Assembly: GCA_003216955.1 (NCBI GenBank)
Contig: QCHZ01000003.1
Location: 1 to 64,000, forward strand
Length of the DNA: 64,000 bases
Source of the DNA: Prochlorococcus sp. AG-402-I21
GTDB taxonomy: Bacteria > Cyanobacteriota > Cyanobacteriia > PCC-6307 > Cyanobiaceae
Direction: 5' to 3'
Made by a program: the position numbers and the translations under genes. This document shows positions 50,438-56,870 of the stretch, piece after piece (position 1 is the stretch's first letter; every line of letters starts with the position of its first letter). A model generated the notes under the pieces. It did not search any database. It was not told the DNA's origin and saw nothing but the letters and a program-made list of their open reading frames with translations.

Positions 50438-51148
50438 TTATATTTCAAAGTTAAGTTGTTTTTTTGCAAGTTCTTTGCGTTCAGCATTCTTTAAATTTTT
50501 AACTAAATCTAATAGGATATTTTTACTAATTTCAGTACCGATTGAACCAAGAGCCATTAGGCCATAGTATGCAGATTTATCCGAGCCTTTTTGTATTACA
50601 TCGCGGATGGCTTCACAGATATCTAAGCTTTCACGTCTTTGAATTATTGTCAGTGTTTTGATCACGATCTCTTCTCTGAAATCATTTAAAGGAGATTTTG
50701 CTATCTCAAGTAAATCAAAATCAGAAAGTAAATGAGCTTTGAATTTTAATAATTCTAAACCAGCTATTTTCATTTGTTGACTTTTTTCTTCTAATGTTTT
50801 TTTAATAAGCTCAATCGGTAAGGTTCCTCCCCAGCAAGCCAAAGCTTCTACGACCTTGATGTTCATTGTGTCATCACTATAAAGATGGTTTAAGAGCCAT
50901 TCTTTGGCATCATCTTGATAAGTAAGTCCTGCAGCAAGGATTAGTTCATCTTTATTTCCATACGTCTTAAGTAGATCTTTTATTTTTATCCATCCTACTT
51001 TTGATAATTGTCCCAAGCGAATAGCGATTTCTTGTCTAAGTTCAAAGTTAATATTTGGATTGTATGCAGTCTTAAGCCAATCAGCGCTTGGCTTGGTTTT
51101 TTTCGCGTTATTAATGGTATCCCATATATTGCTTTCTTCAATAATCAT
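50438..51148 (-). CDS. HEAT-like helical repeat protein near the nitrite genes (possibly nirX)
   Basis: 236 aa, soluble, all-helical by eye. It has repeats with the HEAT pattern: LRQEIAIRLGQLSKVGWIKI, KVVEALACWGGTLPIELI, REEIVIKTLTIIQRRES and AYYGLMALGSIGTEISKNIL. HEAT proteins of this size in cyanobacteria include bilin-lyase and phycobilisome-degradation relatives. The literature also uses the name nirX for an uncharacterised gene at nirA loci of marine picocyanobacteria. I cannot verify that this is it. It is six bases upstream of the TrpD2-like gene and separated from focA by a strong hairpin, so co-transcription with focA is doubtful. Confidence 0.55.
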   Translation of the reverse strand: MIIEESNIWDTINNAKKTKPSADWLKTAYNPNINFELRQEIAIRLGQLSKVGWIKIKDLLKTYGNKDELILAAGLTYQDDAKEWLLNHLYSDDTMNIKVVEALACWGGTLPIELIKKTLEEKSQQMKIAGLELLKFKAHLLSDFDLLEIAKSPLNDFREEIVIKTLTIIQRRESLDICEAIRDVIQKGSDKSAYYGLMALGSIGTEISKNILLDLVKNLKNAERKELAKKQLNFEI

Positions 51149-51298
51149 AGAATTTAAATTGAGTGGATTAGAAAATAATTAATCAGAGTAATTCTTTAAT
51201 TTACTATTTGTTTATTAATCAAGTCAAGCCTCTGATTTACTTAGAGATCAATTCAAAATCTTTGAAAATTGTAAAAACTACTAAGTAGTAGACATATT

Positions 51299-51339
51299 AT
51301 TAAGAAAGCCTAGAAAATTGTATTCTAGGCTTTCTTAAT
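51299..51339. terminator. Strong bidirectional hairpin terminator behind focA
   Basis: Arms AAGAAAGCCTAGAA (51302-51315) and TTCTAGGCTTTCTT (51323-51336) pair perfectly around a 7-nt loop. Three more A-T pairs extend the stem to 17 bp. A-runs before and T-runs after it make it usable from both sides. It lies 35 bp behind the focA stop and separates the nitrite genes from the HEAT-like gene. The rest of the 225-bp gap holds a TAATATT-type triple repeat at about 51350-51370 and the presumed promoter of the HEAT-like gene. Confidence 0.85.
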
Positions 51340-51373
51340 TTAGTTTAATATTTAATATTTAATATTTTTAATT

Positions 51374-52285
51374 TTATCTTGCACCAAGTTGTGCTGCTAC
51401 CTCTCTTTCTAGTTTTTCATCTTTGATGTCAGGTAAAACGTTAGAGATTGGGGTTTTGTGGGTGCTATAGAAAAGCATTCCAATAAATACCATTCCTCCA
51501 ACAATATTTCCAACCGTCACTGGCAAGAAATTCCAAAAAATTACTTTTGTAAAAGGAATACCTGATCCCAGTAGCGGTCCAGTTGTATGCAAAAACATAT
51601 TAACTACTATGTGCTCCATTCCCATTGTTTGGAATGCAGTTATAGGTAGCCAGCAAGCAAGTATCTTTCCTGGAACACTTTTACTTACAAGTGCCATTGT
51701 TACACCTAAACAAACCAGCCAGTTTGCAATTACTCCACGTAAAAATGCAAGGAAAAAACCAGTACTGCCAAGTGCTTCATATTTAATAACTGTGTTTGCT
51801 TTATGTATAGCTATTATTTTTGCTGCAACAACTGCCCATCCTTTTCCACCTTCAGCAGCAGCTAATGGATCAACATTTCCAGCACTGGACAAGCTTATGG
51901 ATAGTAGAACTGCAACAAATGCTGTACCTAGAAAATTACCGATCCAAACCCATAGCCAATTCCTTACAGTTGCAGACCAAGAACTCTTTCCAGCCCATAC
52001 GGCCATTGGTAGTAACGCAAAATTACCAGTAACAAGCTCCATACCGAAAAGAACGATACTTGCAAAACCAAAAGGAAATATAAAAGAACCTAACCAAGGC
52101 ATCCCAGATTGAATACCTATAGTAATTGCAAGACATGTAGCTAAACCTAAAATTGCTCCTGAATAGAAGCCTCTTATTAGCAAGTTTTTTACGCTTACAG
52201 ATGATTTCTTTCCACCTGCAGCAATCATTCCATCTACCAATTCATTTGGTAGGACGTAGTCCATTTGTGAAGCACTTGAAGTCAT
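51374..52285 (-). CDS. focA: Formate/nitrite transporter (FocA/NirC family)
   Basis: Probable nitrite uptake channel, 303 aa, six membrane helices. It carries the FNT signatures FASIVLFGMELVTGNF and GVIANWLVCLGVTMAL, and the central pore His in MEHIVVNMF (FNT consensus near FEHSIANM). The position behind nirA on the same strand supports nitrite as substrate. It starts at ATG 52283-52285. The first 13 codons, the leader and the preceding spacer are part of a tandem duplication shared with the chimeric mini-ORF just upstream. Confidence 0.93.
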   Translation of the reverse strand: MTSSASQMDYVLPNELVDGMIAAGGKKSSVSVKNLLIRGFYSGAILGLATCLAITIGIQSGMPWLGSFIFPFGFASIVLFGMELVTGNFALLPMAVWAGKSSWSATVRNWLWVWIGNFLGTAFVAVLLSISLSSAGNVDPLAAAEGGKGWAVVAAKIIAIHKANTVIKYEALGSTGFFLAFLRGVIANWLVCLGVTMALVSKSVPGKILACWLPITAFQTMGMEHIVVNMFLHTTGPLLGSGIPFTKVIFWNFLPVTVGNIVGGMVFIGMLFYSTHKTPISNVLPDIKDEKLEREVAAQLGAR

Positions 52286-52371
52286 AAATTTAAAAATTAA
52301 GAAAAATAATTGTTTATAAAATCGAATTAGTTACTAATTCGATTCATAAATTTGGAAAAGATGTCGGGGCT
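52280..52371. repeat. Direct repeat copy 1 (92 bp, identical to 52483-52574)
   Basis: On the transcribed strand it runs from the last 14 codons of the chimeric ORF, through a 41-bp spacer, to the first codons of focA. It is identical base for base to 52483-52574, at an offset of 203 bp. Beyond these limits the copies continue to align but with 22-27% mismatches, so the whole duplication spans roughly 52245-52440 and 52448-52643. Confidence 0.97.
52320..52344. other. 25-bp near-perfect palindrome at the stop codon of the chimeric ORF
   Basis: Arms AATCGAATTAGT and ACTAATTCGATT around a single base. It covers the last four codons (R-I-S-N) and the stop of the chimeric ORF and extends into the spacer before focA. 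An identical palindrome ends nirA itself. It could form an mRNA 3' hairpin or a protein-binding operator. Confidence 0.8.
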
Positions 52372-52488
52372 ACCATTGGCTCTATTCACTAACGGTTTAT
52401 CTTTACCAAGGTTGTTAAACCAATTCATGAAACGAGAAATAGAATCTTTAGGTAAGACGTAGCTCATTTGAGAAGTACTTTGAGTCAT
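52327..52488 (-). CDS. Chimeric 53-aa mini-ORF: FocA N-terminus fused to NirA C-terminus
   Basis: An intact ATG-to-TAA frame between nirA and focA. Residues 1-14 (MTQSTSQMSYVLPK) resemble the FocA start MTSSASQMDYVLPN. Residues 17-53 match the last 37 residues of NirA, with changes only at S/P to N/N, L to I and I to V. The junction is at about 52440. It has the same leader as focA and the same 3' end as nirA, so any signals there are duplicated too. It lacks all catalytic residues of NirA and all pore residues of FocA. It is either a decayed cassette that happens to be in frame or a tiny expressed peptide. Confidence 0.7.
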   Translation of the reverse strand: MTQSTSQMSYVLPKDSISRFMNWFNNLGKDKPLVNRANGSPDIFSKFMNRISN

Positions 52489-52574
52489 AAATTTAAAAAT
52501 TAAGAAAAATAATTGTTTATAAAATCGAATTAGTTACTAATTCGATTCATAAATTTGGAAAAGATGTCGGGGCT
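52483..52574. repeat. Direct repeat copy 2 (92 bp, identical to 52280-52371)
   Basis: It spans the last 14 codons of nirA, the 41-bp spacer and the first codons of the chimeric ORF. The sequence is identical to copy 1, while the adjoining nirA and focA parts of the two units differ at roughly one base in four. Confidence 0.97.
52523..52547. other. 25-bp near-perfect palindrome at the nirA stop codon
   Basis: Same sequence as at 52320-52344: 12-bp arms around one base, overlapping the last nirA codons and the TAA. A poor T-run (TTTTATAAAC) follows in the direction of nirA transcription, so a weak terminator or a processing hairpin is possible. Confidence 0.8.
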
Positions 52575-54191
52575 GCCATTAGCTCGATTAATCAGGGGTT
52601 TGTCTTTGCCAAGAGGACTAAACCAATTCATAAATCGAGATAATGAAACAGATTTGTTACTTAAAAATATTTTTTCTTTTGCCTCAAAATTTGAGATAAG
52701 TAAATCTTTTAGTACATCTTTTAATTCATCTTGAGGGACAGATTTTTTTATTAATTCTCCTAATTTATAATTAGGTCCTTGTGATCCACCAATGCTTATA
52801 TCGTAAGCTTCAACGGTTTTCCCTTCTTTGTCTTTAGCTTTTTTACCAGTTAAACCAATTCCTCCCATGTAGGCTTGCCCACAACTATTAGGACATCCGG
52901 TCCAATGAATCTTTAATTCGTCTTTTAAATCTAATTCTGTGTCTAATTCATGCGAGATTTTTAAAGCTTGATCTTTTGTATTTGTTAGAGCGAATCCACA
53001 ATAGGTATTTCCAGTACAAGAAACAGTACCTGCTGCAATAGTTTCTGGTTCTAATGGAAACTTTTGTAAGAGAGATTGCCCCTTAAATGCTTCAATTAGA
53101 TTTGTATCTATACCAGTGAAAATAATATTTTGATCTTCGGTTAGTCTTATTTCATTATCACCAAAATTTTCGCATATATTTGCTAGATCTTGTAAATCTT
53201 CAGCTAAAAGGCGACCTACTGGAACATGAATTCCTGCAAAATATTTATGTTCTTGTTTTTGAGGATGAATTCCAAAAAATGACCTTGGTTTATTTGCAAA
53301 GATTGAACCTGGATCTTCTTTTAACTCTCCATATTGCTTTTCTACAAGATCTCTAAATGTTTCAATACCAATTTTATTTAAATAAAATCTAAACCTACCT
53401 TTAGGTCTTATATTGCGTTCCCCATTATCTCTCCATAGGGATAAAATAACTGATGTTAATTCATAAATTTTTTCTTCTTCAACCCAGGCATTTAATGGAA
53501 CTGCATATTCATTCATTACTGATGAAAGTACACCTCCAATCCAAACACTAAAACCTAAAACATTATTAATTTTAACTGGATGAAAAATTAAATCATTATG
53601 TAAAAGAAAATTATCTTTAGAGCCTGCTATAGCTGTGTTCCACTTTCTTGGAAGATTTGAAAATTCTGAATTTCCTTTGCCTTCTTTAATTAAATGATCT
53701 TGCATTTTTGATGTATATGTTCTTGTATCTATAATTTCTTCTGGATCAACTCCAGCGATGGGATTTCCAGTAACATTTCTTGGATTATCAAATCCAGATT
53801 GAGTTGTTGATATGTTTACTTTTTTTAATCTATTTAATATCTCAGGTAAATCACTAATTAAAACACCTCTAAGTTGTATATTTTGTCTAGTTGTTATGTC
53901 ACAACTTCCATTCTCTCCATATCTCGCAACAATTGACGCAATTACCTTTAATTGTTCTGCATTAATTATTCCATTAGGTATTCTTAACCTTAACATAAAC
54001 TTTCCAGGTGTTTTTGGTCTCCAAAACATCCCATACCATTTCAATCTTAATTCTAAATCTGTTTTATCCATTTCCTCCCATCCCATTTCAGCAAATTTGT
54101 CTATATCCTTTCCTATTTCAAGTCCATCTTTAGCAGCTTTATTTTTTTCAACTTGATTTAGTTTTTTGCCTTCTAGATAATATTGAACCAT
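52530..54191 (-). CDS. nirA: Ferredoxin-nitrite reductase
   Basis: Six-electron reduction of nitrite to ammonium with reduced ferredoxin. 553 aa with two ferrodoxin-like half-domains each followed by a siroheme/4Fe-4S part. The cluster and siroheme cysteines are C392-x5-C398 (SCTGNTYCG) and C433-x3-C437 (GCPNSCG). Siroheme-binding basic residues occur in TRQNIQLRGV and the RPKGRFRFYL region. There is no C-terminal ferredoxin domain. Its start is ATG 54189-54191, about 53 bp downstream of a perfect NtcA box. Its 3' end is duplicated downstream in the chimeric ORF. Confidence 0.97.
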   Translation of the reverse strand: MVQYYLEGKKLNQVEKNKAAKDGLEIGKDIDKFAEMGWEEMDKTDLELRLKWYGMFWRPKTPGKFMLRLRIPNGIINAEQLKVIASIVARYGENGSCDITTRQNIQLRGVLISDLPEILNRLKKVNISTTQSGFDNPRNVTGNPIAGVDPEEIIDTRTYTSKMQDHLIKEGKGNSEFSNLPRKWNTAIAGSKDNFLLHNDLIFHPVKINNVLGFSVWIGGVLSSVMNEYAVPLNAWVEEEKIYELTSVILSLWRDNGERNIRPKGRFRFYLNKIGIETFRDLVEKQYGELKEDPGSIFANKPRSFFGIHPQKQEHKYFAGIHVPVGRLLAEDLQDLANICENFGDNEIRLTEDQNIIFTGIDTNLIEAFKGQSLLQKFPLEPETIAAGTVSCTGNTYCGFALTNTKDQALKISHELDTELDLKDELKIHWTGCPNSCGQAYMGGIGLTGKKAKDKEGKTVEAYDISIGGSQGPNYKLGELIKKSVPQDELKDVLKDLLISNFEAKEKIFLSNKSVSLSRFMNWFSPLGKDKPLINRANGSPDIFSKFMNRISN

Positions 54192-54213
54192 TGGTTTCGA
54201 TAGATTACATTTA

Positions 54214-54219
54214 TTATTA
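54214..54219 (-). promoter_or_regulatory. Putative -10 element of nirA (TAATAA)
   Basis: On the coding strand TAATAA lies 24 bases after the NtcA box at 54244-54257. NtcA-activated promoters normally place the box about 22-23 bases before the -10 in place of a -35. The start codon follows some 22 bases later, leaving a short leader. Confidence 0.6.
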
Positions 54220-54243
54220 ACCGTGAAAACCTACATCTTGTGT

Positions 54244-54257
54244 GTATCAGTTTTTAC
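54244..54257. promoter_or_regulatory. NtcA box 1 (GTA-N8-TAC), nirA side
   Basis: GTATCAGTTTTTAC matches the consensus of the nitrogen regulator NtcA perfectly. It stands at the activating distance from a -10-like TAATAA in front of nirA. Nitrite genes are classic NtcA targets in cyanobacteria. Confidence 0.8.
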
Positions 54258-54277
54258 CAAATTTTTTATTCATTTTG

Positions 54278-54291
54278 GTATCATTCAATAC
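54278..54291. promoter_or_regulatory. NtcA box 2 (GTA-N8-TAC), cbiX-cobA side
   Basis: GTATCATTCAATAC is a second perfect consensus, 34 bp from the first. Read to the right, an ATTAAT (54314-54319) follows after 22 bases, the distance expected for a class of NtcA-activated promoters, and the TTG start of the chelatase gene lies at 54345. Confidence 0.7.
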
Positions 54292-54344
54292 ATCCTATTT
54301 ATCCATTTAATTGATTAATTGGTTTCAAAATTTTTCATTTAGTA

Positions 54345-55238
54345 TTGGCGTCCAATTTCTCCGAGGCTTCTAATCGCTCCACTTTTGAGCATTTCCCAAA
54401 CCTCTTTCATAGCAAAGAGGTCTCTATGAAAAGTACTTTTGAATCTTTTTCTTCCTCTGTATTGAATGTTTCTTCGATCAACCCCCTCTCCTCGCCTGAA
54501 ATTATTTGTTCTCGAGTATCTAGAATTTCTCATCATCTCAATTTTAATAAATTAGTTGAAAGTACTAATACATCTTCAGATGTCCATCAAAAGTTGTCTT
54601 TGTTACCAAATAGAATTAATTGTGAGCCTCCTCACCATTTACATTTACTAGTTCATGGTTCTCGAGGTGGTGAGATACATCCATCTCTTCTTTCTTTGGT
54701 TGACCAATTAAAAACGCTTAAAAATCGCTCTGTTTCAATAGAGGCTTTAACTGATGAAAATCCAGAACAAATTGACATCGGTAATAGGTCAGTGTTTTTA
54801 GTTCCTCTTTTTTTGTTACCTGGAAGTCATGTTTGTATTGATGTACCAAAAATATTTAAACGTTTGCAAGAAGATGGACAAAATATAAAATTGTTTCCTT
54901 TCCTAGGTTCTTTTATACCATGGCTATCATTAATAGATGATCTAATAACTAGTCAGAGTCCTTTTGTTAAACCTGCATTGATTCATCACCCTGTCTCTTC
55001 AGATACTTCAAGTGTTTTTCTTAAGTCCTTAGAAAAATTCCTAAATATTCCTCTTTATTCATGGTCTAGATGGAATCAAGATACTGTTAAAAAGGCGAAC
55101 AATTATCTTCCTATTCCCTATCTTTTGACTCCCAACAAAAATGTAGAAATTGATAGTCAAGGAGAGCAGCTTAAATCTTTGCTTCAGATTGATATTATTC
55201 ATCGTGGTCTTGTCAATATTTTGGGTAACTTGCCATGA
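54345..55238 (+). CDS. CbiX/SirB-type sirohydrochlorin chelatase-like protein with N-terminal extension
   Basis: 297 aa. The CbiX-like part starts near residue 97 with HHLHLLVHGSRGGEIHPSL (metal-binding His in VHGSRG) and has PLFLLPGSHVCIDVPKIF with the second His, the pattern of short ferro-/cobalto-chelatases. Placed before cobA and opposite nirA, iron insertion for siroheme is the likely job. Residues 1-95 are Ser-rich and match nothing I know. The start may be TTG 54345 or the ATG at 54426 (MKSTFESF). It overlaps cobA by four bases. Confidence 0.75.
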   Translation: MASNFSEASNRSTFEHFPNLFHSKEVSMKSTFESFSSSVLNVSSINPLSSPEIICSRVSRISHHLNFNKLVESTNTSSDVHQKLSLLPNRINCEPPHHLHLLVHGSRGGEIHPSLLSLVDQLKTLKNRSVSIEALTDENPEQIDIGNRSVFLVPLFLLPGSHVCIDVPKIFKRLQEDGQNIKLFPFLGSFIPWLSLIDDLITSQSPFVKPALIHHPVSSDTSSVFLKSLEKFLNIPLYSWSRWNQDTVKKANNYLPIPYLLTPNKNVEIDSQGEQLKSLLQIDIIHRGLVNILGNLP

Positions 55239-56020
55239 ATACAAATCAGTTTGGCACTGTGCATCTTGTCGGAGCAGGTCCTGGTGATCCCGATTTATTA
55301 ACAGTTAAAGCGCAAAAACTAATTAGTAAATGTGATGCGCTTGTATACGACTCTTTAGTTCCTATAGAGCTACTTGAATTAGTTTCTTCAAATTGTCAAC
55401 TTCATTCAGTAGGTAAGAGGCGTGGTCATCATTCGGTTCCTCAGAGGACAACGAATGATATTTTGTTTGATTTAGCAAAGACTTATTCTTGTATTGTTAG
55501 ATTAAAAGGTGGCGATCCATTTTTGTTTGGTAGAGGTGCGGAAGAAGCTTCTTATCTTCATAAAAAAGGGGTTCCAGTACAAGTCGTACCTGGGGTTACA
55601 TCAGGTATAGCTGCTCCTGCTTATGTTGGGATACCTATTACTCATAGACTTGCTGGATCTTCAGTCACTTTTGTGACTGGACATGAGGGGATTGATAAAA
55701 AACGCCCAGCTGTAAATTGGCGGTCTTTAGCGAAATCCAGTGATGGAATAGTTATATATATGGGTGTTCATAATTTAAAATTTATCTCAGCAGAGTTGAT
55801 TGCTGGTGGTATGAATCCTGAGACTTCTACGGCAGTTATTGAGCAGGGGACTGTAATTGGTCAACGTTATATTAAGAGCCCTTTGGTAAAGCTTTTTGAT
55901 CGAGTTCAAGAAGAAAATTTAAGGTCTCCTTCGATTGTTGTAATAGGTTCTGTTGTGGATTTTCAAGTAGAAGCTTGCTCTCCAAAGCCAGCTGAAGTGA
56001 CATTTCCAATTCCTATATAG
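55235..56020 (+). CDS. cobA: Uroporphyrinogen-III C-methyltransferase (SUMT)
   Basis: Makes precorrin-2 with two SAM, the branch point to siroheme and cobalamin. 261 aa. It has VHLVGAGPGDPDLLTVKA at 9-26, VYDSLVP, the SAM-site RLKGGDPFLFGRGAEEA, and PVQVVPGVTSGIAAPAY, followed by PITHRxxASSVTFVTGHE-like sequence. It lacks the CysG dehydrogenase/chelatase half, so it is the single-domain CobA form. It is translationally coupled to the chelatase gene (ATGA overlap). Confidence 0.96.
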   Translation: MNTNQFGTVHLVGAGPGDPDLLTVKAQKLISKCDALVYDSLVPIELLELVSSNCQLHSVGKRRGHHSVPQRTTNDILFDLAKTYSCIVRLKGGDPFLFGRGAEEASYLHKKGVPVQVVPGVTSGIAAPAYVGIPITHRLAGSSVTFVTGHEGIDKKRPAVNWRSLAKSSDGIVIYMGVHNLKFISAELIAGGMNPETSTAVIEQGTVIGQRYIKSPLVKLFDRVQEENLRSPSIVVIGSVVDFQVEACSPKPAEVTFPIPI

Positions 56021-56042
56021 ATAGTCTGTCAGATATTATTTT

Positions 56043-56870
56043 TTAGATTTTTAACAAATTCAGCCAAAATTCTTTGGGATTAGTTGATATTTTTAATTCT
56101 TTTTGGTTTATTTTTTGAATTGGACGACAACTTAAACTATTGATTAAAAACCATTCATCATTATCTTTTGGTGTCGCTTCAATGAGAGCTTCTTTTATTA
56201 TATTCAACTCAATTCCTCGTTGACGCATTATGCCAGGTAGACAACCACTATTCGATGGTGGAGTCAACCAATTATTTTCTCTTTTTACTAATATATTTGC
56301 TGTAGTGGCGCAACATATTTCACCTTGACTATTTAATAATATTGCATCATTAAAGCCTGCATTCTTTGCTTCTATGCGCGCTTGAATTCCTTGGTTATAG
56401 GAAAATGTTTTACAATAACTCAATCGGCTAAAAGAATTTCTTCTTTCAGTTTGACTAATTATTGTAGATATAGCTTCAAAATTTGGTTGATAAGAATCTA
56501 TCTCCAACCAAAAACTATGATGGCTTGTATTGCTGATATCAATTCCACGTTGTTTTGATGCTCCTCGAGTCCAATTAATACGAATTACTCCATTGACATT
56601 ATTTAATTGTGATCGGTTAATGCCATCTTCAATGAGTGAAATCAACCATTCTTTTGATGGTGGAGGATTCATTTCTAAAATACTTGTACTGTTTTCCCAT
56701 CTATTTAAATGCTCATTAAGAAGCTGCGGAACTCCATTCAAAATGAAAATTGTTTCAAAGATTCCATCTGCAAAGTTGAGACCTCGATCATTAATTGGCA
56801 CTTTTAAATCTTTGAAGATTCCCCAGTGACCATTAATCCAGCCTAATTTTTCTTTCTTATTTTCAGTCAT
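56043..56870 (-). CDS. pabC: Aminodeoxychorismate lyase-like class IV aminotransferase
   Basis: 275 aa from this start. PLP fold-type IV: DRGLNFADGIFETIFI, SYCKTFSYNQGIQARIEAKNAGFNDAILLN with the PLP lysine (K154), and the phosphate loop TTANIL. The frame is open to 56903, but the ATG at 56868-56870 overlaps the pabB stop by ATGA and is preferred. Class IV enzymes include branched-chain and D-amino-acid aminotransferases; coupling to pabB makes 4-amino-4-deoxychorismate lyase for folate the best reading. Confidence 0.87.
   Translation of the reverse strand: MTENKKEKLGWINGHWGIFKDLKVPINDRGLNFADGIFETIFILNGVPQLLNEHLNRWENSTSILEMNPPPSKEWLISLIEDGINRSQLNNVNGVIRINWTRGASKQRGIDISNTSHHSFWLEIDSYQPNFEAISTIISQTERRNSFSRLSYCKTFSYNQGIQARIEAKNAGFNDAILLNSQGEICCATTANILVKRENNWLTPPSNSGCLPGIMRQRGIELNIIKEALIEATPKDNDEWFLINSLSCRPIQKINQKELKISTNPKEFWLNLLKI

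Noticed and set aside
51260-51290. GTA-rich sequence before the HEAT-like gene as an NtcA box
   Set aside because: The closest reading is GTA-N8-TAA, not GTA-N8-TAC, and no -10 element stands at the right distance.
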